34,709 nt of DNA from Oscillospiraceae bacterium (GTDB taxonomy: Bacteria; Bacillota_A; Clostridia; Oscillospirales; Oscillospiraceae): positions 1-34,709 of the forward strand of contig JAGBAI010000064.1 of the NCBI GenBank assembly GCA_017939025.1, read 5' to 3'. Position 1 is the first letter of the stretch, and every line of letters begins with the position of its first letter. Shown in pieces: positions 15,146 through 23,467 of the stretch. The translations under genes were made by a program, and so were the position numbers. The notes below the pieces were generated by a model. That model did not search any database. It saw nothing but the letters and a program-made list of their open reading frames with translations, and had not been told where the DNA came from.

Positions 15146-16165
15146 ATGCGCACCCTCTCTATTTTTGAGCCGGGAAAGCTGGTCATGGAGGATACTTCCT
15201 ATCCTGTGCTGACCCCCGGCAATGCAATCGTCAAAATTGAAATGTGTGGTATCTGCGGCAGCGATGTCACCGCTTACTCCGGCAAGAACCCCACCATGCG
15301 CTACCCTATCCACGGTCTCGGCCATGAAGGTGTAGGCGTGATCCAGGAGATCGGGGAAAATGACCGGGGTCTGAAAGTGGGCGACCGGGTGGCCCTGGAG
15401 CCCTACGTGCCGGACTTTACCTGCCATATGTGCCAGGAGGGCCGTTTCAATAACTGCGCCCACCTGAATGTCTGCGGTGTCCACAAGGACGGCATGATGA
15501 CCGAATACTTCTCCCACCCCATCGCGTTGCTTTATAAACTCCCCGAAGATATGCCCTGGGAGAAGGCTGCTCTGGTGGAGCCGCTGACCATCGGCATGCA
15601 CGGTGCCACCCGGGCCCGGGTGAAGGCCGGTGAACATGTGGTCATCTTCGGTGCCGGCACCATCGGCCTCATGGCCGCCTTCGCCTGCCGCAGCTACGGT
15701 GCCACTCCCATACTGATAGACATGGTCCAGCCCCGTCTGGACTTTGCCAAAAACGAATTGGGCATGCCATATGTTTATAACAGCCGCAGCGGTGCCGTGG
15801 AGGAATTTTTGTCCAAAGTCACCGGTGGCAAGCTCTGTGAAGCCATGATCGACTGTACCGGCGCCCAGTCCGTACTGGGGAACATGCACAACTATGTCTG
15901 CCACGGCGGCCGCATCGCCCTCATCGGCTGGCCCCATGGCGAGGTAACCATCAACCAGACCCGTCTGATGCAGAAGGAGATCGACATCTGCCCCTCCCGC
16001 AACTCCTGCGGCAAATTCCCCGAAGCCATCGCGCTGATCCACAAAGGAGAGTTCCCCATCCATAAGCTGCTGACCAAGGTCATTGACTTGGCACAGGTGG
16101 AGGAAACCATCCGGGATATGATGGTAAACCCCGGCGACTACCTGAAGGTGGTCACCAAAATCTGA
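15146..16165 (+). CDS. Zinc-dependent medium-chain dehydrogenase
   Basis: The 339-residue enzyme belongs to the sorbitol/threonine dehydrogenase branch. Catalytic zinc ligands are Cys37 (CGICGSD), His60 and Glu61 (GHEGVG), and a nucleotide loop FGAGTIGL lies near 170. The ILIDM Asp after the second strand suggests NAD(H). In the structural-zinc loop the first of the four usual Cys positions is Asp90 (PDFTCHMC), leaving Cys93, Cys96 and Cys104, so structural zinc binding may be altered. It starts three bases after the SDR stop. The pair could oxidise neighbouring hydroxyl groups or carry out an oxidation-reduction epimerisation. Confidence 0.9.
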   Translation: MRTLSIFEPGKLVMEDTSYPVLTPGNAIVKIEMCGICGSDVTAYSGKNPTMRYPIHGLGHEGVGVIQEIGENDRGLKVGDRVALEPYVPDFTCHMCQEGRFNNCAHLNVCGVHKDGMMTEYFSHPIALLYKLPEDMPWEKAALVEPLTIGMHGATRARVKAGEHVVIFGAGTIGLMAAFACRSYGATPILIDMVQPRLDFAKNELGMPYVYNSRSGAVEEFLSKVTGGKLCEAMIDCTGAQSVLGNMHNYVCHGGRIALIGWPHGEVTINQTRLMQKEIDICPSRNSCGKFPEAIALIHKGEFPIHKLLTKVIDLAQVEETIRDMMVNPGDYLKVVTKI

Positions 16166-16178
16166 CGGAGGTTCTGCC

Positions 16179-17033
16179 ATGCTGGTAACCACAAAGGAAA
16201 TGCTGGAAAAAGCCTGCCGGGAGGGCTACGCTGTTCCGGCAATCAATACCCAGGGAGGAACTTACGACATCATCCGGGCCGTCTGCATGGCCGCGGAAAA
16301 AACCGGTTCTCCGGTGATCCTTGCCCATTACCTGTCCACCGGTGCCTACTCCGGTCATCAGTGGTTCTATGAAACTGCCAAATGGATGGCCCAGCAGGTA
16401 GATGTACCGGTTGCCATTCACCTGGACCACGGTGATACCCTGGCACACTGCCGGGAAATGCTCGGTTATGGCTTTACCTCCCTCATGTTCGACGGCTCCA
16501 TGCACCCGCTGGAAGAAAACGCCCGGCTGACCAACGAAGTCATTGCCTTAGCCCACAAAACAGGTATTCCCGTGGAAGCGGAGATCGGCCAGCTGGCACG
16601 GCTGGACGACCAGGGAAATGTGAGCGAAAGCGCAGGCAGAGCGGATCCGGATACCGTCCGGGAATTTCTGAAGCTGTGCCAGCCGGATTCCCTGGCCATC
16701 GGCATCGGCAACGCCCACGGTTTTTACAAAGGCAAGCCAGATATCCGGGTGGAAATTCTGGAAGAATGCCGTGCCTTTACGGACATCCCCTTTGTCCTCC
16801 ATGGATGCACCGGCATGGACGAGCAGCTCATCCACCGGGCAGTGAAATCCGGTGTTGCCAAGATCAATTTCGGCACTCAGATCCGCTGCCAGTTCGTTCA
16901 GTATCTGAAAGACGGTCTTTACGAAGGTGTTGACCAGGGTCACGCCTGGCGCCTCAGCCAATACGCCAGCAGCCGGCTGGAAGGTGATATTGAAGGTATC
17001 ATCCACCTGGCAGGTTCTGCCGGAAAAGCATAA
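16179..17033 (+). CDS. Class II (zinc) aldolase, GatY/KbaY/FbaA family (1)
   Basis: The 284-residue protein is of typical length for tagatose- or fructose-bisphosphate aldolases. Key residues are the AIHLDHGDT motif with Asp83 (proton transfer) and His84 (zinc), Glu135 (VEAEIGQL), His180 (GNAHG) and His208 (VLHGCTG). These enzymes cleave a ketose phosphate into DHAP and an aldehyde. The actual ketose is unknown. GGAGG precedes the ATG. It is the last gene before the regulator gene's own promoter. Confidence 0.9.
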   Translation: MLVTTKEMLEKACREGYAVPAINTQGGTYDIIRAVCMAAEKTGSPVILAHYLSTGAYSGHQWFYETAKWMAQQVDVPVAIHLDHGDTLAHCREMLGYGFTSLMFDGSMHPLEENARLTNEVIALAHKTGIPVEAEIGQLARLDDQGNVSESAGRADPDTVREFLKLCQPDSLAIGIGNAHGFYKGKPDIRVEILEECRAFTDIPFVLHGCTGMDEQLIHRAVKSGVAKINFGTQIRCQFVQYLKDGLYEGVDQGHAWRLSQYASSRLEGDIEGIIHLAGSAGKA

Positions 17034-17049
17034 AATACAACTACGGCTG

Positions 17050-17079
17050 TTTACAAGTTACCCTCTGATTTGGTATAAT
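17050..17079 (+). promoter_or_regulatory. Promoter of the LacI-type regulator gene
   Basis: TTTACA (17050-17055) and a perfect TATAAT (17074-17079) are 18 bp apart. This gives the regulator, and probably the kinase, aldolase and isomerase genes behind it, a promoter separate from the transporter promoter. Confidence 0.75.
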
Positions 17080-17130
17080 TTCCCTATTATTTTAAGAAAG
17101 TCCGGTAAAACCGGGCAATGAGGTGACGAA

Positions 17131-18141
17131 ATGGCAAATGAACAGATCCGATGCGCGACCCGTGCCGATGTAGCCAAGCGGGCAGGTGTCAGTGTGACCG
17201 TTGTATCCTATGTGATGAACAACAACCGCTATGTAGATGCGGACAAGCGGGAGCGGGTGCTCCAGGCTGCCCGGGAACTGAACTACACCCCCAACAATGT
17301 GGCCCTGGCCCTGAAAGGAAAAAAGAGCAATCAGATCCTGTTCATTGTGGACAATCCCGCCAACGAACGCCTAAGCCGTCTGATGGGCGGCATGGACCGC
17401 TATGCCTACCAGCGGGGCAGTGTGGTGACCCTGTGTGCCACCCGCAACGATGAAGCTTTTGTCCGGCAGGTGATCAGCCGCCGGTTCGACGGCATCGTCA
17501 TCAGTTCCATGAGCCTGTCTGAGGAGTATATTCAGGAATTTGTCAAAGCCGGGATCCCTACAGTCCTGCTGCTGACCCACGATTATACGATCACCGAGGG
17601 GGTCATGAAGATCGGTACCGGACTGTACCGGGGTGTTTGCAGCACCGTGGAACACCTGTACCAAAACGGCTGCCGAAACATCGTGTATATGGACCGGATC
17701 TCCAAACGGAACCACTTCAGTGACATGACAGACTGCCGTCTCCACGGCTACGCAGACAAAATGCAGGCGCTGGGACTTCCCTGGGAAGACCGGATCGTTT
17801 CCTTCTGTTCCACCAATGAGGAATCCCAGAAAAAGCTGGGTGCCCTGATCGAAGCAGGCAAGGTGGATGCCATCGTGGGCCGTAACGACCAGATGGCCTG
17901 CATCGCCATGCAGCAGGTGCTGCGGATGAACCTGCGGATCCCGGAGGATATCCAGATCATCGGCTTCGACAACAGCAGTGTCTGCGAATTCGTCACACCT
18001 TCCCTGTCTTCCGTTCAGCTGGACGACGACGAAATCTGCCGGGAGGCTATTCAGCTGATCTATAACCCCAAGTACGGAGAGGAATCTCATTTTAAACATA
18101 CCATCATTGTCCGGGACAGCACCCGCTGTATCCGGAAATAA
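17131..18141 (+). CDS. LacI-family transcriptional regulator
   Basis: The 336-residue protein has the N-terminal LacI helix-turn-helix and hinge: TRADVAKRAGVSVTVVSYVMNN (10-31), then ERVLQAARELNYTPNNVALALKGKKS. A periplasmic-binding-like sensor domain follows, ending with the family pattern IPEDIQIIGFDNSSVCEFVTPSLSSVQ. Such proteins repress catabolic genes until a sugar or sugar phosphate binds. It lies in mid-cluster on the same strand. The paired palindromes at 9809 and 9901 are plausible targets, but no clear copy was found at its own promoter. An AATGAGGTGA ribosome site precedes the ATG. Confidence 0.9.
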   Translation: MANEQIRCATRADVAKRAGVSVTVVSYVMNNNRYVDADKRERVLQAARELNYTPNNVALALKGKKSNQILFIVDNPANERLSRLMGGMDRYAYQRGSVVTLCATRNDEAFVRQVISRRFDGIVISSMSLSEEYIQEFVKAGIPTVLLLTHDYTITEGVMKIGTGLYRGVCSTVEHLYQNGCRNIVYMDRISKRNHFSDMTDCRLHGYADKMQALGLPWEDRIVSFCSTNEESQKKLGALIEAGKVDAIVGRNDQMACIAMQQVLRMNLRIPEDIQIIGFDNSSVCEFVTPSLSSVQLDDDEICREAIQLIYNPKYGEESHFKHTIIVRDSTRCIRK

Positions 18142-18163
18142 CCGATAAAGGAGCTGGTAAACT

Positions 18164-19342
18164 ATGCCGGCCAACGCGCTGATCGTCCACGGCGGTGCGC
18201 CTACCGCCGTCATCAACGCATCGCTGTACGGTGCCATCCGCGAAGCAAAACGCCATCCACAGATCCGTCATTTTTATGCTGCCATCGGCGGCTCCGGCGG
18301 TATTCTGCAGGAACAGTTTACGGATCTGTTCACCATCAGCGAAGAAAAACTAGCATTATTGCCCTTTACCCCCGCCTCTGCCATCGGCACCTCCCGGGAC
18401 CCCCTGGGCCTGGAGGAGTATGCCCGGATCGCCCAGGTACTGCAAAAGCACGATATCCGCTATGTGTTCTTCACCGGCGGTAACGGCTCCATGGACACCT
18501 GCGGCAAAGTTTACCATGCCTGCCAGGAGGCTGGCATTGCGGTACAGGTCATGGGTATTCCAAAGACCATCGACAATGACATTTCCGTCACGGACCACGC
18601 CCCGGGCTTCGGCAGCAATGCCCGCTACATTGCCGCCACCGTCAGTGAGGTCAGCCAGGATATTTTATCCCTGCCCATTCATGTGTGCGTTGTGGAGACT
18701 ATGGGCCGCAACGCCGGCTGGCTCACCGCCGCCAGTGCCCTGGCCCGCAGCGGCAACGGTGACGGACCGGATCTGATCTATCTGCCGGAGCGCCCCTTCG
18801 ATACCGACCGTTTCTTAAATGATGTGGAACGGATCCGGAAAACCAAGTCCGGCATCCTGGTGGTTGCCAGCGAAGGTCTGAAAAATGCCGCGGGTGATCC
18901 CATCGTGGATCCCATTTTCCGGGTTGGCCGGGCAGTATATTACGGTGACGTAGGTTCCCATCTGGCAAATCTGGTTATCAAACACCTGGGCATCAAGGCC
19001 CGCAGTGAAAAACCGGGCATCTGCGGCCGGGCCAGCATCGCTTTTCAGTCCGATGTGGATCGGGAGGAGGCCATTCTGGCAGGCCAGGTGGCTGTCCGGG
19101 CAGCTATGAACGGAGAAACCGGCAAAATGGTGGGCTTCCGGCGTCTGGATGGAACAGCCTATGCTATAGAGCCCATCCTCATCCCTGTCGAGCAGGTGAT
19201 GCTTACCGAACGAACCCTGCCGGAACACTTCATCGCCCCCTCCGGAAATGATGTGACCCAGGAATTTCTCGATTGGTGCCGCCCCCTCATTGGCGGCCCT
19301 CTGCGCCCCTTTGTTTCTCTGCGCGACGCGCAAAAAACGTAA
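18164..19342 (+). CDS. Phosphofructokinase-family kinase, probably PPi-type
   Basis: The 392-residue phosphofructokinase fold has TGGNGSMDT (104-112) where ATP enzymes have GGDGS and many PPi enzymes GGDDT. PKTIDND (133-139) carries the Lys usual in PPi-dependent enzymes, where ATP enzymes have PGTIDND. ETMGR (178-182) binds the sugar phosphate. The Asn in GGNG argues against an ordinary ATP enzyme. It probably phosphorylates a ketose phosphate, or a related sugar such as a sulfo- or deoxy-sugar, before aldol cleavage by one of the flanking aldolases. The ribosome site AAAGGAG lies about 10 bases upstream of ATG 18164. Confidence 0.85.
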   Translation: MPANALIVHGGAPTAVINASLYGAIREAKRHPQIRHFYAAIGGSGGILQEQFTDLFTISEEKLALLPFTPASAIGTSRDPLGLEEYARIAQVLQKHDIRYVFFTGGNGSMDTCGKVYHACQEAGIAVQVMGIPKTIDNDISVTDHAPGFGSNARYIAATVSEVSQDILSLPIHVCVVETMGRNAGWLTAASALARSGNGDGPDLIYLPERPFDTDRFLNDVERIRKTKSGILVVASEGLKNAAGDPIVDPIFRVGRAVYYGDVGSHLANLVIKHLGIKARSEKPGICGRASIAFQSDVDREEAILAGQVAVRAAMNGETGKMVGFRRLDGTAYAIEPILIPVEQVMLTERTLPEHFIAPSGNDVTQEFLDWCRPLIGGPLRPFVSLRDAQKT

Positions 19343-19360
19343 CTGGAGTGTGAATCAATT

Positions 19361-20515
19361 ATGATCGTACCTATGAGAGCCATCCTGGAAGCAACGGACC
19401 GCTATGGCTTCACCCAGGGTGCTTTTAACGTAAACGCCGTGGCCCAGGCCAAGGCAGCCATTGAAGTCCACGAAATGTTCCGTTCCCCCGCCATTTTACA
19501 GGGCGCGGATCTGGCCAACGGCTTCATGGGCGGCCGCATGGATTTCGCCAATGCCACACTGGAAGACAAGAAGATCGGCGCGAAGAATATTGCCAACGCA
19601 GTCTGCAAATATGGCGAACACAGCCCCATCCCCGTGGCCCTGCATCTGGACCATGGCAAAACCTTCGATTCCTGCAAGGCTGCCATTGACGGCGGCTATA
19701 CCTCCGTCATGATCGACGGCAGCGCCCTGCCCTATGCGCAGAATGTGGAGCTGACCCGGGAAGTGGTGCGCTATGCCCACAACATGGGTGTTACGGTAGA
19801 AGGTGAGCTTGGTGTTCTGGCCGGTGTGGAGGATCATGTGTTCAGTGACACCTCCACCTATACCAATCCCCTTCAGGCAGTGGATTTCTTTAAAAAGACC
19901 GGCTGTGACGCTTTGGCCATCAGTTATGGCACCTGCCACGGTGCCAACAAGGGCAAAAATGCCAAAATCCGTCGGGAAATCGCCATTACCATCAAGGAAT
20001 GTCTGCGACACGAGCACATCGACGGTTTCCTGGTAAGCCACGGCTCCTCCACCGTTCCCCAGTATATCGTAGAAGAGATCAACGCGCTGGGCGGCAATAT
20101 CCACAATGCTTACGGCATCCCGCTGGATCAGCTTATCGACGCAGGCCGCTGCGGTATCAGCAAGATCAACGTGGATACGGACATCCGTCTGGCAGTGACC
20201 CGGAATCTGAAAGAACTGTTCCGGGATTCTCCTTCCCTGCGTCACAGCGAAAGCGTCGGCGCTGTTTACCGGCTGTTGGAAGAAAATCCTGCCGCCTTCG
20301 ATCCCCGGGTGTTCCTGCCGCCCATTAAGAATACCGTCATGTACGGCAATGTGCCGGATGAAGATGTGGAACAGGTTTGCGGCTGCATCGAAAAGGGCGT
20401 CAAGGAAGTGGTGGGAACCCTGCTGGTGCATTTCGGCAGCGTAGGCAAAGCACCCAAAGTGGAATGCCACACACTGGAACAGATGGCAGACTACTATAAA
20501 CAGAAGGGTCTGTAA
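19361..20515 (+). CDS. Class II (zinc) aldolase (2), long form
   Basis: The 384-residue class II aldolase is about 80-100 residues longer than aldolase 1. ALHLDHGKT contains Asp97 and His98, with Glu149 (VEGELG), His193 (GTCHGAN) and His227 (VSHGSS). GRCGISKINVDTD and RLAVTR match the long fructose-bisphosphate aldolase subgroup, and a C-terminal extension ends in EQMADYYKQKGL, a typical family end. It lies between the kinase and the triose-phosphate-isomerase-like gene, an order that reads kinase, aldolase, isomerase. The cluster thus carries two distinct aldolases, probably for two different ketose phosphates. Confidence 0.9.
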   Translation: MIVPMRAILEATDRYGFTQGAFNVNAVAQAKAAIEVHEMFRSPAILQGADLANGFMGGRMDFANATLEDKKIGAKNIANAVCKYGEHSPIPVALHLDHGKTFDSCKAAIDGGYTSVMIDGSALPYAQNVELTREVVRYAHNMGVTVEGELGVLAGVEDHVFSDTSTYTNPLQAVDFFKKTGCDALAISYGTCHGANKGKNAKIRREIAITIKECLRHEHIDGFLVSHGSSTVPQYIVEEINALGGNIHNAYGIPLDQLIDAGRCGISKINVDTDIRLAVTRNLKELFRDSPSLRHSESVGAVYRLLEENPAAFDPRVFLPPIKNTVMYGNVPDEDVEQVCGCIEKGVKEVVGTLLVHFGSVGKAPKVECHTLEQMADYYKQKGL

Positions 20516-20524
20516 GGAGATACT

Positions 20525-21361
20525 ATGAAGCATATTTATCTGAATCTGAAGCGTTTCGACATTTCCCCGGAGCTTGGCGGCGTCAACCGGCTGGCTTCCA
20601 TGGACAAATGGGCTGAAACCATTATTATCAATACCCAGGAACCGCTGAAAGCCTATACCCCGAAGGAGACGGAATTCGTCATGTTCTTCCCGGAATCCCA
20701 TATTCTGCTGGCTGACCAGGCCAAATGTGCAGAAAGTCCCGTGATTTTGGGATGCCAGGGCGTCTACCGGGCCGACACAGCCGTGGGCGGCAATTTCGGT
20801 GCCTTTACCACTAACCACACCGCCAATGCCATGAAACAATCCGGCTGCGGCTATGCCCTCATCGGCCACTGTGAGGAGCGTAATGACAAAATAGGAATTC
20901 TGGCCGAAGCCGGTGTCACCGACACCGCCGCTGTGAACCGGATCCTGAATCAGGAAATCAAGGCAGCCCAGGCTGCCGGCCTGAAGGTTCTGTACTGCAT
21001 CGGCGAGAAAGATACCGAATTGGATCATTGGGACGAAGTCCTCCGAGAGCAACTGGAAATCGGTCTGGAAGGTGTGGATAAGTCTCAGGTGGTCATCGGT
21101 TATGAGCCCATCTGGTCCATCGGCCCCGGCAAGACCCCAGCCGGTAAGGACTACATCACCAAGATCGCCCGCTTCGTCAAGGAAACTACCCACGGTATCG
21201 ATGTGGTTTACGGCGGCGGTCTGAAGGTGGACAATGCCGAAATGCTGGCATCCATCGAAGAGATCGACGGCGGTCTGATTGCTCTGACCCGCTTCCAGGG
21301 CCAGATCGGCTTCTACCCCGACGAATATATCGAAATCATCCGTACTTATTTAGGTAAATAA
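20525..21361 (+). CDS. Triose-phosphate-isomerase-like protein
   Basis: The 278-residue TIM-barrel isomerase has its catalytic set conserved: Lys9 (NLKRF in place of NWKMN), His115 (LIGHCEER) and Glu194 (GYEPIWSIGPGKT, flexible loop 6). The C-terminal phosphate-binding part differs: the usual GGASL is replaced by DGGLIALTRF. Chemistry is thus probably kept while the substrate differs from glyceraldehyde-3-phosphate, as in tetrulose-phosphate isomerases of polyol pathways. It starts nine bases after the aldolase stop, with TAAGGAGA upstream. Confidence 0.85.
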   Translation: MKHIYLNLKRFDISPELGGVNRLASMDKWAETIIINTQEPLKAYTPKETEFVMFFPESHILLADQAKCAESPVILGCQGVYRADTAVGGNFGAFTTNHTANAMKQSGCGYALIGHCEERNDKIGILAEAGVTDTAAVNRILNQEIKAAQAAGLKVLYCIGEKDTELDHWDEVLREQLEIGLEGVDKSQVVIGYEPIWSIGPGKTPAGKDYITKIARFVKETTHGIDVVYGGGLKVDNAEMLASIEEIDGGLIALTRFQGQIGFYPDEYIEIIRTYLGK

Positions 21362-21373
21362 TACATCCCAACC

Positions 21374-21511
21374 GTAGGGGCGGGGCACTGCCCCGCCCGC
21401 AACCCGGAGGTTATTGCATGGCAAGTCAGAGCGGAACCGTTTTCACCCTTTTGTTCTGACCGGTATATACGTAACCGTAAGGTTACGGGAGGGGTATTGC
21501 CCCTCCCCTAC
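21374..21511. repeat. Palindromic repeat element, GTAGGG...CCCTAC type (copy C)
   Basis: The left arm at 21374-21400 is a hairpin (GGGCGGGGCA with TGCCCCGCCC), and the right arm at 21488-21511 is a second hairpin (GGGAGGGG with CCCCTCCC). The outer ends are GTAGGG and CCCTAC. Total length is about 138 bp, close to the 141 bp of copy B at 30731, although the middle sequences differ. It sits between the TIM-like and LarA-like genes and ends 22 bases before the latter's ATG, so it may affect transcription or mRNA stability there. Confidence 0.65.
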
Positions 21512-21532
21512 AAACGAAAAGGAGTAATACGT

Positions 21533-22993
21533 ATGAAGCTTGAGTTTGAATACGGCCATGGTTTGATGTCCGCAAACCTGCCCGACAATACCGATGTATT
21601 TATTCCCGGAAAAACCGTTCCAGATCCGGAGTGTCTGCCCCAGGATTGGGACAGTTTGTACGCAGCCACACTGGAATCTATCCGCAATCCCTACAGCATG
21701 CCCGCTTTGAAAGAACTGGCCGCTCCCGGCAAGACTGTTGTCTTCGTTATCCCCGATATCGTCAAGGGTGGCTGCCAGCCCACCGCTCATCGGAAGGTCT
21801 CCATCCGGGCCTGCCTGGAGGAGCTGTACGCCGGCGGTGTGAAGAAGGAAGACATCCTGTTCATGTTCTCCAATGGTCTGCATCCCCGTGCCACCGTTCC
21901 GGAGATGAAGCAGATCCTGGGCGATGAGCTGTTCAACGAGTTCTACTACAGCAACCAGATCACCTCCCACGACTCCGAGGATTACGAGCACATGGTGGAT
22001 CTGGGCACCACCCACCGCGGTGACCCTGTCCTTATGAACAAGTATGTCTATGACTGCGACATCCCCATCCTCATCGGCCATACCCAGGGTAACCCCTACG
22101 GCGGCTACTCCGGCGGCTACAAGCACTGTGCCACCGGCATCACCCACTGGCGCTCCATCGCAAGCCACCATGTACCCAAGGTCATGCACCGTGACGACTT
22201 CACCCCTGTTTCCGGCAAGAGCCTGATGCGCACCAAGTTCGACGAGATCGGTATGCACATGGAAGAGAAGATGGGCCATCCCTTCTTCTGCTGCGATGCG
22301 GTTCTGGATACCTATTCCCGCCAGATCGCTATTTTCTCCGGCTATGCCAAGGTCATGCAGCCCCTTTCCTGGGAAGTTGCCAACAAGCGTACCTACGTTC
22401 CCTTTGCTGAGGAAAAGTACGATGTGATGGTCTTTGGTATGCCCCAGAACTTCCACTACGGCGACGGCATGGGCACCAACCCCATCCAGATGATGCAGGC
22501 CCTGTCCGCTCAGGTGATCCGTCATAAGAGAGTTATGAAGGAGAACTGCGTCATCATCTGCTCCTCCATCTGCAACGGCTACTTCCACGATGAGCGCTGG
22601 CCCTACCTGCGGGAGATCTACGAGATGTTCCAGCATGATCATATGAACATTCTGCCGGATATGGACCGTTACGGCGAATACTTTGCCACCAACGAGGAAT
22701 ATATCCGCAAGTATCGCTTTGCCAATGCATTCCATCCTTTCCACGGCTTCTCCATGATGAGCTGCGGCCACATCGCCGAGATGAATACCGCCGCCATCTA
22801 CATTGTGGGTGCCCAGGAGCCCGGCATTGCCAGAGGTATGGGCCTGAAGACCCGGGCCACTTTCGAAGAGGCCCTGACCGATGCCATGAAAAAGTATGTG
22901 GGCCCCAATCCCAAGATCCTGGCTCTGCCTCAGACCTTTAAAGTGGGCGCCGTCCACCTGTGCATGAAGGATGACGACCTATCCAACGTGTAA
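21533..22993 (+). CDS. LarA-like nickel-pincer racemase homologue
   Basis: This 486-residue protein resembles the lactate racemase catalytic subunit family (DUF2088 N-domain). Visible marks are SNGLHPRATVPE (His117, matching the family GTHRxxT), and YSGGYKHCATGI with Lys197, which matches the lysine that carries the nickel-pincer nucleotide. The usual DHTR is DIVK here (75-78), and the second catalytic His before the SGG motif is Asn187 by my alignment, so the substrate or reaction probably differs from lactate. LarA homologues racemise or epimerise 2-hydroxy acids and some sugar acids. The cofactor-making larB, larC and larE are not in this window. ATG 21533 has AAAAGGAG upstream. Confidence 0.8.
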   Translation: MKLEFEYGHGLMSANLPDNTDVFIPGKTVPDPECLPQDWDSLYAATLESIRNPYSMPALKELAAPGKTVVFVIPDIVKGGCQPTAHRKVSIRACLEELYAGGVKKEDILFMFSNGLHPRATVPEMKQILGDELFNEFYYSNQITSHDSEDYEHMVDLGTTHRGDPVLMNKYVYDCDIPILIGHTQGNPYGGYSGGYKHCATGITHWRSIASHHVPKVMHRDDFTPVSGKSLMRTKFDEIGMHMEEKMGHPFFCCDAVLDTYSRQIAIFSGYAKVMQPLSWEVANKRTYVPFAEEKYDVMVFGMPQNFHYGDGMGTNPIQMMQALSAQVIRHKRVMKENCVIICSSICNGYFHDERWPYLREIYEMFQHDHMNILPDMDRYGEYFATNEEYIRKYRFANAFHPFHGFSMMSCGHIAEMNTAAIYIVGAQEPGIARGMGLKTRATFEEALTDAMKKYVGPNPKILALPQTFKVGAVHLCMKDDDLSNV

Positions 22994-22998
22994 ACGCC

Positions 22999-23026
22999 AA
23001 TGGGGCTGCCTGTTGGCAGCCCCATT
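22999..23026 (+). terminator. Hairpin between the LarA-like and TSUP-like genes
   Basis: A 12-bp stem (AATGGGGCTGCC with GGCAGCCCCATT) closes a TGTT loop and is followed by only a short T run. It is a weak or partial terminator, so some read-through into the membrane-protein gene is expected. Confidence 0.55.
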
Positions 23027-23043
23027 TCCGATAAGAGAGAACC

Positions 23044-23430
23044 ATGCAATTGCTTTTCTATTTTCTGATCTGCCTTTCTGCCACCACCCTGGGCGCCATT
23101 TCCGGCATTGGCGGCGGCCCCATCAATCTGGCAGTGCTGTACTACTTCTTTTCCATGGACACCAAAACCGCGGCGCTGAACTCTCTGTATATCATCCTGT
23201 TCAGCCAGATTGCTTCCTTCTGCTCCACCGTTTTCCAGGGTAAGGTACCGGATGTCAATATTGTGATGCTGGTTGTCATGGCGGCAGGCGGTATTCTGGG
23301 TGGCTTTGTAGGCCGCTCATTCAGCAGGAAGATGCGCTCTTCCCACGTGGACATCCTTTTCCGCTGGATGCTGGTGATAATTCTTGCCATTAGCTGTTAT
23401 AACCTGTATCACTATTCCAATATGCTTTGA
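23044..23430 (+). CDS. Half-length TSUP (TauE/SafE-type) membrane protein
   Basis: The 128-residue hydrophobic protein has about four transmembrane segments. It contains LGAISGIGGGPINLAVLYYFF, the GxGGG signature of the TSUP/TauE/SafE (DUF81) family. Full-length members have about 250 residues with two inverted halves; this corresponds to one half. It starts cleanly and ends before a strong hairpin, so it looks like a genuine half-size gene that would have to dimerise, though a truncated relic is possible. TSUP proteins export sulfite, sulfoacetate or related sulfonates. Its place behind a sulfonate-type importer cluster is the main hint that organosulfonates are involved. Confidence 0.75.
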   Translation: MQLLFYFLICLSATTLGAISGIGGGPINLAVLYYFFSMDTKTAALNSLYIILFSQIASFCSTVFQGKVPDVNIVMLVVMAAGGILGGFVGRSFSRKMRSSHVDILFRWMLVIILAISCYNLYHYSNML

Positions 23431-23431
23431 T

Positions 23432-23467
23432 ATCATCCGCTCCTGGATCAAACCAGGAGCGGATGAT
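23432..23467 (+). terminator. End-of-cluster hairpin
   Basis: A perfect 15-bp inverted repeat (23432-23446 with 23453-23467) with a 6-base loop begins two bases after the TSUP-like stop. No T run follows, so it may protect the mRNA 3' end or act with Rho. The rest up to 23666 shows no gene. Confidence 0.6.

Noticed and set aside
14330..16192. 620-codon antisense frame opposite the dehydrogenase genes
   Set aside because: It spans two well-supported genes on the other strand and shows no family motif.
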